From: Molanna angustata
Lineage: Eukaryota; Arthropoda; Insecta; Trichoptera; Molannidae
Reading direction: 5' to 3'
NCBI GenBank assembly: GCA_963576475.1
Contig: OY754968.1
Coordinates: 18,302,734-18,366,733, forward strand
DNA length: 64,000 bases
Of the stretch, positions 47,056 through 58,756 are shown one piece after another (positions within the stretch are counted from its first letter, which is position 1; each line of letters starts with the position of its first letter). A program made the translations under genes and the position numbers. The notes under the pieces were generated by a model, which was given only the letters and a program-made list of their open reading frames with translations, ran no database searches and was not told the DNA's origin.

Positions 47056-47890
47056 AACTTTTTTTTTTTTTAATATTAGGCAACCCACCCTTATAAGAGT
47101 GATTTGTGCCAAATGGAAGAAAAGATAAAAAATAAGTTATTGAATGTTACGACTTACAGATTAATACTATTGAACAAGATAAATTTAGATATTGTGGAGT
47201 AAATAGCAAGAGAGTTAAGTGATAAGAGATGCGACATGTTGACTGGTAGAGGGACTTTTAAGTTGGGATATATGTCATATTCGTAGTGCATCGGACATTC
47301 AAAGAACACGTGATCTAGTGTTTCCAATTCTGCCCCGCATGCACAAGAAGGGTTTTCTTTTATATTTATTTTATAAAGGTGAGAGGCAATTGAGCAATGA
47401 CCCAATCTCATTCTCGAGATATTAGAGATCTCTCTTTTGGACATTTTTTTTATGAAACCAAGGAAAAGATGGAATGTTTAATTGGATATTATAGTAGTAT
47501 GTTCCTTTGGTTTCAGAAGTGATTTTCCACAGGTCTTGCCATTTATTTTTGGCAATGTTACAATGAGAACGAATTGTGTCTTGGATGGAAAGGGAAATGT
47601 TAAAATAAGAGGCATCAGAACTGGAGGCTTGTTTTGCTAATTTATCCGCGATTTCGTTCCCATTTAAACCTACGTGGGACGGGATCCACGCAAGTATAAT
47701 TTCATAGTCTTTTTCTATAAGACTACACATGAGACATCTGATAGAGCAAAGTAGTTCGTTGTCTGGAAATTTAGAGAGATCGTTGGATAAGGATTTGAGG
47801 GAACTTAAGCAATCAGAAAGGATCAGAATTTTTGAGTGGGGCAGAGAGTCTAGAAGTTTTAATGCTTCTCTTATCGCCAAACACTCCAAC
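47056..47890 (-). pseudogene. I-like LINE 3' end with RNase H domain, antisense
   Basis: Frame 47889-47422 encodes much of an RNase H domain: MECLAIREALKLLDS, LILSDCLSSLKSL (acidic catalytic residues) and AWIPSHVGLNGNEIADKLAK. An overlapping frame, 47444-47154, continues with RLGHCSIASHLYKI, a CACGAELETLDHVFFECP zinc-binding-like motif and SLNSLAIYSTISKFI. The two frames need one shift near 47430. RNase H followed by a CxC...H...C motif is characteristic of I/R1/LOA-type LINEs. The poly-A (47060-47071, as T) marks the 3' end. The RT and endonuclease are missing. Confidence 0.85.
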
Positions 47891-49370
47891 TTGAATATAT
47901 ATTATTTCAGAACATAAGATATTTATATTATTACAAAAGGTCCAGTCTTTTATTTATTATCAGTAATCGAAAAATCAATCTGGGTTCATAAAGAAACAAT
48001 ATAAAGTGCAAAGAAGATATTTCAACAGGAAGGCACATTTTTTTACAAAAAAAACACACCATGATAAAAGAACAAGATTTTTTATTCACAATGCATAAAT
48101 TTATATTAAATTCTTCGGGATACGGAACGAAATATTCTTAATGAATTAAATTTTGTCTCAGCGTCCTAGGGTCTTTTTCGAGAGGAGGAGAAACCTGTAT
48201 CTGTAGGTATATAAGATTTTTATTTTTCTGGGTTAGAAACAACAAAGGTAAGACAATACCAGAAGGAGAAAAATATAATACAAGGACTTTCAATGATTTT
48301 TTCAAACTGTAATTTAAACAATAGTTAAATTGAATACGACTTTCAATTATACTGATAATATTGCAATCCTTAGAATAAAAATTAAACCAAAAAATATAAA
48401 GTAAGTAAATAATTACAGGTGATAAACAATACAGATGTGATTAAAAAACAGAAAAAATATAAGGATTGCGATCCACCAGACTTTTCAATCCAGCAATATT
48501 TTTGCTGAATCAACATCAATACAGCCGGATTATACTGGTATTGTAAACTAAATAAAACTTTTAACATATTTAGGAAATAAAAATACGTGAATACGTGAAG
48601 ATACGTGAATTCTGATTACGCCAAGATGAAAATGAGTCTGTTTATGGGGCATTATGGCGTTAAGCTTTATGTATCTGTGATTTTTTGAAATGTCCGATCA
48701 TTAAATATTAATGAAAATCTTTGTCCCTTTTCATTGAAATATGAAAATTATTTTATGAAATTAGTATTTTACTATATTTTTCGCATCGTTCAAGATCATC
48801 GATCAAGCGTTTGGTTCAGAATCCAGAAATCGAAATATGTGCTGGATCCAGCAGAATTGCTGGATGAGGTGTGGAAACATCTACAAACGTCACTTAAGTT
48901 ATAAAATATATAGTAAATAAATTACAGTAATTTGAATACCTTATTTTATTCTTCAATTTACGTATGTAACATTTACACTTGGATATGTGTTGAAAAAAAT
49001 CTCTACTATGAGATATCAAGAATATAATATTTATTTATTTGATTCCACAATCCAGACTATAATGTAATATTGATAGACTTTGTGATGTAGAAACGACAGC
49101 TATGCTTCTTTCATTTTGGCATATTTCACCATTCACTATGAAGTAATCTATCATCCCTAAAAGCTTTGCGTTCATTATACTTATCGTAAAAAATATATAG
49201 AATTTCTAACATATCTCTACGGTTAAAAAATGATTGGTCATGCTTTTAAGATAATTAAACAAATAATAAAATTATTAAAATAACAAAGAATTCACAACAC
49301 AGATTATAAATTAATGATCTATTCTAAATATAATTTGCTATAACAAATCAAATCTATAACAAATCAAATT
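47891..49370. other. Unassigned AT-rich stretch between two convergent LINE tails
   Basis: No recognised element or gene. A TTTATTT motif near 49030 is too short to call. Confidence 0.45.
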
Positions 49371-49994
49371 CTATCATGGGTCCCTGGACATCTTGGGATT
49401 GAGGGCAATGAACTTGCGAAATTGGGAACTACTTCGGGCACAATTCCAGATAACTTTATAATCCCAATCTCAGATCTTTTACCAAATATGCTAAATCAAA
49501 TATGCTTTTCAAATGGGATGAAAATTGGTACAAAACAAAAAAATATAAGGGTGCTTATCATGCAGGTATCCAACAAAAAATTTCCTCTAAACCATGGTTT
49601 TATAATAGAAACATATCTAAACGATTAATATCATGAATGAGAATTGGCCATTGTTCAATTGCCTCCCATTTGTATAGAATTAGAGTTCTAAATAGCCCAC
49701 TTTGCCAGTGTGGTGATGAGGATGAGACAATTGATCATGTATTTTTTAGCTGTAAAAATAATTCCGCCTTCAAAAATATATACAAACAATTAATTAAAAT
49801 CACTCACCAATCTCCACTTAATATCCAACATCTTTTGTCTCTTAATAATTCACGTGTACTGTCCGTTATTTCAAAATTCCTTTCATTGAATGACATAAAT
49901 TTATAATAAAATTAACTTTTCTCCTGACATGAAATAATTGGCACATAGCACTCTTTAAAGGGTGAATTGCCTTAAGCAAAAAAAAAAAAAACAA
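49371..49994 (+). pseudogene. I-like LINE 3' end, same family, sense
   Basis: The translation starts WVPGHLGIEGNELAK (end of an RNase H domain), then decays. The frame 49637-49906 gives RIGHCSIASHLYRI, CQCGDEDETIDHVFFSCK and SLNNSRVLSVISKF, clearly homologous to 47154-47444. A matching 3' UTR ('ttggcacatagcactcttta') and poly-A end it at about 49994. At least one frameshift and one stop. Confidence 0.83.
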
Positions 49995-50552
49995 ATCTGT
50001 TGTGACATATATTCATGACACACACTTCTGTGCGTTCACCTATCTAGTCTACCCAAGGATAAATAAAAATAAACATCTTTGTCTTCGTGAATCTGAAAAA
50101 TAACTTCGTAGATTCATATTTGGAATTGATATGCAAACACAAGATGAAGAAATTAATATTATGCGTTTCTATCCGAACGCACCGCACGCTGTGCACAAGA
50201 ACATTTGTCATTTTTATTATCCGGAAAATTTGAGAACCCCATGGAAAGAGAGGCGTTCCGATACATTTAGACTCGGTTTAAACAACTGGGTTATATTATG
50301 CAGTGTCCCATATATCAAACAATGAATGGTAGGGGGTGATAAAACATCAACATAAAGGGAAAGTGACCACAGGCACATATAAAAGGGGTTGCTTTTTGTA
50401 CCACAATCACAAAGATTAAGTCAATTCTCATGTGAAATCAAAACCAAAACTAGAAATTGGAATTATAACATCGAGAATTACAAAAATTAAAGAATTAATA
50501 CATAAGTAGGTATAGATACGCATGTATATAAAGTTAACATTCCTCACAAAAT
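49995..50552. other. Unassigned stretch
   Basis: A 64-codon frame (50131-50325) has no recognised motif. Confidence 0.4.
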
Positions 50553-50650
50553 CACAAGCACAAGCATTTATTTGCTTATTTTGGGGAACGTAGAAAGATG
50601 TATATGTACTTGTTTAACAAGGACATATTCATTTTTTATTAAAAAAAAAA
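50553..50650 (+). mobile_element. SINE-1 3' half
   Basis: 'cacaagcatttatttgctta', 'ggggaacgtagaaagatgta', the palindromic 'cttgtttaacaag' and an A-rich tail. The tRNA-like head is missing, as expected for 5' truncation. Confidence 0.8.
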
Positions 50651-51227
50651 TCTAAAGTTTAATTGTTTAAATCAAGGTTGCATCACTTAAACCCGCTTGA
50701 TAAACGCGGTTTCGAACATAGCTTTGAATCTATATCAACTAATAATTCAATAGTACTATAGTTCATATTTTTTTATTTTTTTATCTTAACATTTAAAGTT
50801 TACTTACTACTATCACATAATCCCCAACCTTACTAAGACTATGCCTGTTTCGAGGTTGGCGATTTCATACAATCAGTGCGACATTATTCACAAATATACA
50901 TGTTGTAAGTTGCAAGTAAACATATTCAGGTACCTCGCATCTATTCTGCAACAAAAATATTGTCACCGCACCCATCCAATGTAGAACATTACCAATTTAA
51001 TTATTGTAAAATAGACATAGTACAAAACAACAAAACAGCAAGGTGACCACACAGTTAATAAATATGTAAAAATATTATATGAGTAATAAGTTAAAAATAA
51101 GTAACTCGGATTCTCAAGTTTTGCTTCTGTAAGTTAAAACAGTACAAAACATTTAATTAAATTATGAACTCCGAATTGTTACACCGAATGTGACAATATA
51201 AAGTCATTCAAATTCGCGGACGAACAA
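50651..51227. other. Unassigned AT-rich stretch
   Basis: No feature recognised. Confidence 0.45.
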
Positions 51228-51230
51228 TAA

Positions 51231-52118
51231 GGGCCGGTCTTATAAACGTCCGTTAGTTAGATTTCAGACCAAACAAACCGAAATTTGATACAAATGCTCT
51301 ATATTTCGTCTTATAACAATCCGTTAGTTAAATTTTAGTAAAATTTTACCGATAGCCTTTACTGACGGTCGGACCACCGATTTAGCGTTCGTTAACGATA
51401 AGTTATGGAAGGATTGAGTTTTACCACACTTGTTTTTTTTATGTTGCGGTACATTTTTAATATTACGAATATTTTGAAATATACTATTTTATATTTTTTG
51501 GATTTTTATATTGAATTGCTATTTTTCGGTAAAAAAATGTCGGCCGAGAGTGATTTTGAATAACCAAAACGAATTTGATTACAAGTTTGTGTTTGACACT
51601 GAATTTCGTTTTATTTTATTTTAATTATTATTTTTTAATTTAAAAAATGAATGAATAAATAATTGTAACTGGTACCTACATATGCATTAAGTTTTTTTAA
51701 AATTCATTTTAATGCCATAAATTAGGCATAAATGCTTGTGATATAAGTGAACAAAATCAGTTGAGGCGAGATTTGAACCCGTGTCCACCGAATTACTAAT
51801 CCAGCGCGCTAGCAAAATAATAAAGGATTATCAGCATTTTAAAATTTTTGATATTGTTTAAGTACGCAAAAAAATTAAACACTCTCTGTTTATATATTGC
51901 AATGACAGCTCCGCTTAATCCATTACAATCCATTATAGTCCATTACAAATCCATTGAAAATCCATTGTAGTCCAATTAGACTGTAACTGTCAAATAAACG
52001 GACAGTTAAAATAGTTTTATAAAACCGTCGATAGTAATATCTACTTAGGAACATCCATCCGTTAGTAAATCGTAAACATACTTACGAATATTTGGTCTTT
52101 CGTTTATAAGATCGGCCC
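51231..52118. mobile_element. PIF/Harbinger-type MITE
   Basis: Left terminus GGGCCGGTCTTATAAACG and right terminus, reverse-complemented, GGGCCGATCTTATAAACG match at 17 of 18 bases. TAA flanks both sides (51228-51230 and 52119-52121). A 3-bp TWA-type duplication and G-rich ends fit PIF/Harbinger. The 5' subterminal block ('gtcttataa...tccgttagtta') is repeated about 72 bp inside the left end. There is no transposase frame. A SINE-1 is inserted in the middle (51715-51815), so the MITE is older than that SINE. A run of 'tccatta' short repeats lies at 51915-51970. Confidence 0.85.
51715..51815 (-). mobile_element. SINE-1 nested in the Harbinger-type MITE
   Basis: Minus strand: 'gctagcgcgctggatta', 'gtaattcggtggacacggg' (partly decayed), then 'ttcaaatctcgcctcaac' and 'atttatgcctaattta'. 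Both ends are truncated. Confidence 0.75.
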
Positions 52119-52202
52119 TAAGACAATGATGTCGTTTTGTCACTGGCTGTTCCTTTTATTATGATTTTATCAATGGTCTAGTCATCGTATAAATTTAGCG
52201 AT

Positions 52203-52284
52203 GGAAAAGATAACTCAATGTATGAAAGTGACAGTTGCCTGTCAACTTACAACTGTCACTTTCATACATTGAGTCATCTTTTCC
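52203..52284. repeat. 35-bp inverted repeat with 12-bp loop
   Basis: The arm at 52203-52237 (starts GGAAAAGATAACTCAATG) and the arm at 52250-52284 (ends CATTGAGTCATCTTTTCC) are complementary except for one base. It would form a strong hairpin. No terminator, tRNA or coding context explains it. Confidence 0.92.
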
Positions 52285-52614
52285 TAAATTTTCCATTGCT
52301 GAATTGCTACGTTGTTTAGGCACCCTGAGGTTGTAGCTACCCATCCACTGTATACCCAATTTCATCCCATAATATTAATGATAATAATTTTTTTTTCAGT
52401 TCGTGAGCAGAAGGTGCAATGCTACACAAACCATGTTAAACCATACAAAACTATACATAAAAATAAAAAGAATAACAAATCAATACATGAAAAACAAAAT
52501 TATCAATTCTACCCATTAAAACAAAACATCTAGGTAAATGGTTTTGTAAATAATATTTATTTATAAAAATTAAATTAAACAACGAAGACGAATTTAATTA
52601 GCCTAGCGCTTTCA

Positions 52615-52830
52615 CTAGACTACCATGGTACAGTTGGTAAGCCGTTTGGCTTATGTGCGGGCGCCCTGGGTTCGGTCCCAAGCAGAGGAGAAAATTATTA
52701 AAATTCATTTCTCACGCAAATATTGCTTCTTCAGGCTTAAAACACTGGATAGTTGGAAGAAATTACCATATGGCAATAAACTCGTCTCTTGTTCAGGGTG
52801 CAAGGAAGTGTTAAGATATTTTGTAACAAA
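52615..52830 (+). mobile_element. tRNA-derived SINE (family SINE-3), full copy
   Basis: Head 'tggtacagttggtaagccg' (A-box-like) and 'gggttcggtccc' (B box), then the body 'actggatagttggaagaaat', 'accatatggcaataaactcg' and 'gcaaggaagtgtta'. This copy connects the head found at 62.97-63.06 kb with the headless bodies at 5.8, 7.8 and 57.4 kb. Confidence 0.8.
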
Positions 52831-55470
52831 ATCAATAATTTTATTTTAAATTAGGGGATTCCTATTAATTTTAGTTGTTTTTATTGGTCACGACCAACGT
52901 GACATCGAAAAGGGCCAAGCGCAGCTACAAAAAGTTTCAATCACTATTGTTTTCATCGTATCCTATCAGGTTTCTCCGACATTGGTTCAATCGTCTTTCG
53001 CTACTCGAAATATTTTTCCTAGTGAACTCATTCAGGTCCAGACACTTAAAATGTCCTATATATGCATTCGTCCAGGACCACATTGGCTTTCCACGTTTTC
53101 CATCACCAATAGTTGGAGGATATCATATTGATCTCCACGCAGGATATGATTCAAATACGAAGTGTTCCAAATCTTAAATTTTCAATCCTACAGATGACTC
53201 TTTTCGGATACATTGAAGTATGTATTACACTCCCAGAGAATGTGGTTTGGGCATTGAATAAACATATATCAAGAAGAAAAGTCTACGTTGATGTTTACCA
53301 ATTAAATAAACTTATCTATTAATTTAATTTCAACATAATGTTAATAGAAAAAAATCATTACAATTTAAACAAATTTCTCTTAGTTGTATTCGACCGAATA
53401 TTATTACCTATTTGTTCAAGTAGCGTTCTTTAGTTTGACCGCAAAACTTCGGTAGGTATTGTTAGTAATAAAGGGGATAATATTAATTCATTAATAACTA
53501 TAGTTAACCGCATACCTACTGAAATGGTTAAAACCTTTCAGTTCCTTTGATCCAAATAATCGTAAATTATTTTAGCAACAAATCTATAGAATATGCACCA
53601 ACAGGACATTGTGGCGAATACGAGAATATCATACATGAAAATACGAGAATATAGTACTTGCTGACCGCTTTGTTGTGGTGGTACATAGCTCGTATTTTGA
53701 TTTGGCGATTTTGATATATATTTTGAAATGGTTCAGTTACAAGCGAAAAAAAAAAATAATGCAAATATGAGTTAAACATTGGATAAACGGAAGATTTACT
53801 TGGTGACAATTTAGTGAGAAAAATTCACTCTTTGTGAAAACAAATCGCTTTTTATAAAATGATAAGTTAATCGATATAACATAAAAGATTCAGTTTAAGG
53901 AAACGGTAAATACATTTCTACATATATTCGGCATAAAATTGTTCCACAAAATAATGCAAAAAAAAAACATTTAATTTTATTACGAAATTTTTCTGTTTAT
54001 GTGCACTTAAAATATTCGTCCTGCGAGGACATTTTCAATACAAAAAACAACCGAATAAATTTAATTATCACTTAAAATATTTTAATATCTTACAACGGGG
54101 TCATGAAATGTATGACATAATATAAGTTTTGGAAAATCAAATAGATTGACGAGCAATTCAGGAGATACGCAGCGCCTCACGTTTGAGATTTAAAATATTT
54201 CAATAAATAAATGTAAATTGACATAAAACATCAAATTTAATAATCTATATTCGAAACGAATATCTGTTGCATAGTAGGTACTAAAGAGAAATATATCAAG
54301 GTTATTATGATTGCTTGGAAAGTAGCATAATACAAGTAGATATATAATAATAATCCTTTTGGAAAATCCATTACTTACTTCATACCTACCTGTTGTTTGT
54401 GTTAATAATATCGGAGAATGATTTCACTTCTCACAAACAGTTCGACATTTCAAAGGGATTCGAGATAAAATGGGTAATCGTTATATTATTACATGAATAT
54501 CAAATAAATATACAAGTAAATATCGAATAAAAGAATTTATTTACATACATAAATAAATAACTTATAAATCATACATCCACAATAAAACAAATCTTATTGA
54601 AATAAATAGTAAAAAGTGTTCATCATTTTCAAGTGTTGCAACTAACACGTATTTCATATAGGTAAATTTAACACACAATACATAGTTTTCATACGTTAGA
54701 GACTATTGATGTTGATCGTCTTCATACAAACTGTAACCGCACCTAGAATCGAACTCGTAAATAAAGGCAGATATATCAATGAATGAGTCACAAAAGATAA
54801 AAGAGTATCTACTCGTATGTGTGCCAACCGCTATAAGATTATAAGAGTTTTACTTGATAAAAAAATAGATAAAACTAATGTTAAAATATTTTTAAATATA
54901 AAAAGTTGGTAACATTTAACGAAATCGTAAAAACAAAACAAATATATTCTTAGAAACTCCCAATAACAACACTTATTTTTTTCCGGCCATTATTTTGCAT
55001 TTCGAAATACATATTTGCAGAACGAAAAAAAATTTTTTAAACATACATTCATTGACATAAAGAATTGTATCTGCAATGCCCCACTACAGAAAAAACTTGT
55101 GCTGGGGATAATGCATCTTAAAACAGTGACACTTTAATAGTGAATGCCAACATCAATCTTATACAAAAGGTGCATCTATATAATATTAGAAATCAAATGA
55201 AACACCAAAAAAAATATGTAAAAAACACTATATATAAAAAAAAATTAAAGCATAAGAAAGCAAAACATAAATATGGGATCGAAAGCTATAAAAATAGCCA
55301 TTCCTTTTTTTTAAAACAATATGTTTTATATAATTTTATGAATATTAGCAGTCTATTAATGTATATTTTGAAATATCTTCATACAACAAGGACTCACTTG
55401 ACGCGAATTGTACAGGGTTATTTTTTATCACACCATATTTATAATGACAACAACGATTACCTACTGTTGC
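52831..55470. other. Unassigned stretch
   Basis: A less AT-rich segment at 52880-53150 has an 100-codon frame but no recognised domain in either strand. The rest is AT-rich without features. Confidence 0.4.
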
Positions 55471-55476
55471 CTTGTC

Positions 55477-55522
55477 AACTGCTAGCCCTAGAACAGGAAA
55501 TCCTGTCCTAGGGCTAGCAGTT
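55477..55522. repeat. 22-bp palindrome with 2-bp loop
   Basis: AACTGCTAGCCCTAGAACAG-GA (55477-55498) pairs with 55501-55522 with one mismatch. It is only 37 bp from the foldback element below, but its sequence is unrelated. Confidence 0.92.
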
Positions 55523-55559
55523 TACAATTTTTAGTGACAATATAAGTAATTATTAAACA

Positions 55560-55743
55560 GGGGGGCAAGTCTGGTTCGACCGGCGAAATCAAAACCCCAG
55601 TGACTACCCATATCATGGATATAATTATCGTATGGAGTTCTATGACATCTGAAGATATTGTAGAACTCCATATAATAATTATATCCATGATATGGGTAAG
55701 CACAAGGGTTTTGATTTTGCCGATTGAACCAGACTTGCCCCCC
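55560..55743. mobile_element. Foldback MITE, almost entirely palindromic
   Basis: The left arm begins GGGGGGCAAGTCTGGTTC and the right arm mirrors it (GAACCAGACTTGCCCCCC with one change). Inner sections mirror as well: TCAAAACCC/GGGTTTTGA, CCCATATCATGGATATAATT and its complement, and GGAGTTCTA/TAGAACTCC. The 184-bp unit folds nearly end to end. A relative sits at 63836-64000. Target-site duplication is not clear. Confidence 0.85.
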
Positions 55744-56048
55744 AGGTGATAGTTCCCGTTTCAAAATAAATAGGCACACAATCACAGTATTCTGCACTCA
55801 CAACCACCTCAACAAACATCATTGGAAGTATAAGCTAACAGAAAATAGATCAACAAGGTCCTATGTCCACCATAATACCTCTTATCAATCCAATCTCCGA
55901 CATGATTTGTCATTTCAAAACGATAAAAAAGAGACTATATAACAGCGTTGATTTTAAATTTAAAATTAGTTCAACTTAATACTTAAGTGATTGTATCTTA
56001 ACTATATCTTGATTGGTCGTACAAAAAATGGGTAGATACTAGTAAGTA

Positions 56049-56213
56049 AAGCTGGCCTTATACCCAATGGTATACCTGGCAGGTTTACCAGCCCAGGTAA
56101 ACCTGTAAGTTGTACATATTTATAACTGTACAATTTTATAACTATAACATACACGTTGCGATTTACTTGTACAGGTGATGGAAACAGGTAAACCATTACG
56201 TGTTTGGCCAGCA
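56049..56213. mobile_element. Small TIR element, possibly Harbinger-like
   Basis: The left end GCTGGCC-TTATACCCAATGG and right end (reverse complement) GCTGGCC-AAACACGTAATGG agree at about 15 of 20 bases, then both continue with 'T-TACCTG'. TAA lies near both edges. Inner copies of 'caggt-tacc' in both orientations (56085-56105, 56170-56190) add to the fold. No protein frame. Confidence 0.55.
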
Positions 56214-56219
56214 TTAAGC

Positions 56220-57425
56220 AAATTTAGAAATACACATTTTCTTCACTATGAAATTAAAACATCTATTTACAGTATTTACTATTTCCACTTATGTTATTTG
56301 GTCATATACTTCAATATTATGTGTTAGGTATATTTATAGAAACCTTAACAGATACATACCAACCAATAAACAATCATTTAGTAGACGGGTCAATATATTG
56401 GTTTATATTTGAAGCAAAACATTAATATAGTGAGTTGAAATCAGAAAGGGAGGGTAGATAATAATATGACGATATCGGTGAAATGCGATATTATAATAAC
56501 CCCTAATGATATTAATGTCTTCCAGATCTTCGATAGGGTCTGGATGTTATTTATGATCGATGCCAGCCAAAACCTGAGGGAAATTCACACGACCTTTTGA
56601 CCATCACATAATATTCATGAATTTACTAAATTCTATAAATATTTCATACTACCCTCATTTAAAATGAAAACATATTGTTTATGAAAATACTGAGGATTTT
56701 ACATATCCTTGTAAAAAAAGTGAATATTAAGATAACCTTTATATTCGCTTTAAACTTCAAAATATAATTTTTGATAATATTAAATCGACTAGAAAAACGT
56801 CGATGCTTCATACAAACAGATAATCATTATTCATAATAATAATTAGCAACATCAGTCGAATTATTCGTAAGAAACTTTGAATAAATTAATTTTTTATCTA
56901 TGTATTTATGGTTACAAACAGTCACAATTACAAAATACATTAAATAAGACAATTACCCACATAAGGACCAGAATATGTAACACTAATAATACAAAATTAA
57001 TGAAAACACGTAAATGATGGTGTATCTGAATCAAAAGGATCTAGGAGAGGATTAAAAGGGAAGATTAACAATATTACTACATGCCACCATTATGAGAACT
57101 TGATTTTGCCATAACGATTTATCACAATAACATACAAACGCATACTCACACATACATTAGAAGTAAGTTAATAACATCAAATACACCTAATATACAAACA
57201 ATGAAAGAAAAACTGTGACCTCTACTTAGTTTGAACTTGGTTGTTAGCATATTTTCGAGCTTTTTCGATAAAATTATTAGTTTAAAGTTGATAATCAAGA
57301 AGCTCGAAAACGTTCCAACAATAAATAAAAGTAGATGTTACAAAAATTGTTAGTTTTAATTTTTGAAAGAAAATCATAGTAAACGTTTTACTGGAACATA
57401 TAAAAAAAAATATAAATAATTTCTC
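56220..57425. other. Unassigned AT-rich stretch
   Basis: No supported element; short motifs like 'tttatggttacaaacagtc' near 56910 might be an old LINE tail. Confidence 0.4.
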
Positions 57426-57430
57426 CTTTA

Positions 57431-57532
57431 TTGCACCCAGTTGCGCAAGTGGCGAGTTTATTTCCATATGGCAATTTCTTCCAACTAACCAGTGTTTCAA
57501 ACCCAGACAAGCAATATTTGCACGTGAAATTA
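57431..57532 (-). mobile_element. SINE-3 body, antisense
   Basis: Reverse complement: 'attgcttgtctgggtttga', 'aacactggttagttggaag', 'aaattgccatatgg' and 'aactcgccacttgcgcaa'. Head absent. Confidence 0.75.
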
Positions 57533-57860
57533 TTTTATCAATACCTCGATTGTCCAATTTACAATAAAATATGTGTCATTTCAAATCTACTTATAATTTA
57601 CAATTGAATTGACAAATAAACATGTTGGATAGAGAATTAAAACTGCACAACGAGACCAGTTTTCAATCAAAGTTTTAATTTGTTAGTTAAGTATTTTCAT
57701 TCAATTAATTGAATTTGTCGCATCGAGTTATTAAATTATTTGGTAACTCGTTGTTATGAAAACAAACAATATTAATATGACCCGTATAAAGGAAGAGCCC
57801 TCATCGAGACACAATCTACAATTCAAATCAATGAACATAATCGCCAGGACTTATGCGAGA

Positions 57861-57956
57861 AACGGTTGTCCCTAAACGGTTGTCACTAAACGGCGCGGTT
57901 GTCACTAAACGGCGCTTTATAAATTGTCCTTATTATTATTATTATTATTATTATTA
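57861..57956. repeat. Short tandem repeat (CGGTTGTC-CTAAA) and (ATT)n
   Basis: Three units of 'cggttgtcnctaaa' at 57863-57912, with the 'cggcg' insert, then (ATT)n at 57929-57956. Confidence 0.85.
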
Positions 57957-58194
57957 AACAAATAATTTATTAAGGGTGCTACCTACAATAAACAAAAATC
58001 GGCAAATGACTGGGCGGTACTGAAAACATGATGTGACTATTAAAAACCGCCAGCAACTCTATGAATTTCCACGTTATTAAAGACAGCTATAGAGTTGATA
58101 TATCCGATTCAAACTATCAGAAATTCAAAATTTGCTAATTTTCAAAAATAAACATGTTTTCCAAACAAACCCGACATGAAATGAAGAAACTATT

Positions 58195-58756
58195 TTGAAG
58201 ATTCACTTTGATTTTATGAACTCTCTAAGCACAAAAATATTTATTTCTCTACGACGCGACGCGAAAAATACTTATGTACTCGTAGTTAATATTCCTACTC
58301 GCAGAACTAGACATGCACATTTATTCCACCTTCCAATTCATCGCACCAATTATGCACAAAACATGACAATTCATAGAATATGCGATACATACAATAACAG
58401 ATTTCAAGAGTTTGACATATTCCACCTCAGTTACACAACATTTAAATACTTAATACAAAAGAAGATCAATAACCGCTTATTATAGGAAACCTTGACGGTA
58501 TTAAATTTTCTTTTCCTTTTTTTTCCTTTTAGTTGAATGTTATGTTTTGAATCATTGTAAACTTGAAATGTTGCTCTTACCTACATACCAACCTATGATC
58601 ATATTTTATTAATTTTTGCAAACTTATTGTATTATTTTATATTAATCACAACGACAAAAATGTAATAGGCCTTAATACTTGATGTTACTATTGTATTGTA
58701 CTGTCTTAAAGCTGTTTTTTGTCTAAATTTAACCTGAATAAATAAATAAATAAATG
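58195..58756 (+). mobile_element. Jockey/CR1-like LINE 3' end, sense
   Basis: The frame 58195-58485 ends with NIPTRRTRHAHLFHLPIHRT, NYAQNMTIHRICDTYN, FDIFHLSYTTFKYLIQKK. It aligns with the C-terminus of the 5.0-kb antisense copy (NVPLRRSRHTTLF, NRIINTY). The first about 25 residues are not alignable and the preceding region is unclear. A 3' UTR of about 250 bp ends in an (AATA)n tail at 58735-58756. Confidence 0.75.

Noticed and set aside
52875..53177. 100-codon frame in a less AT-rich patch
   Set aside because: Neither strand shows a known domain; I could not tie it to a LINE or gene.
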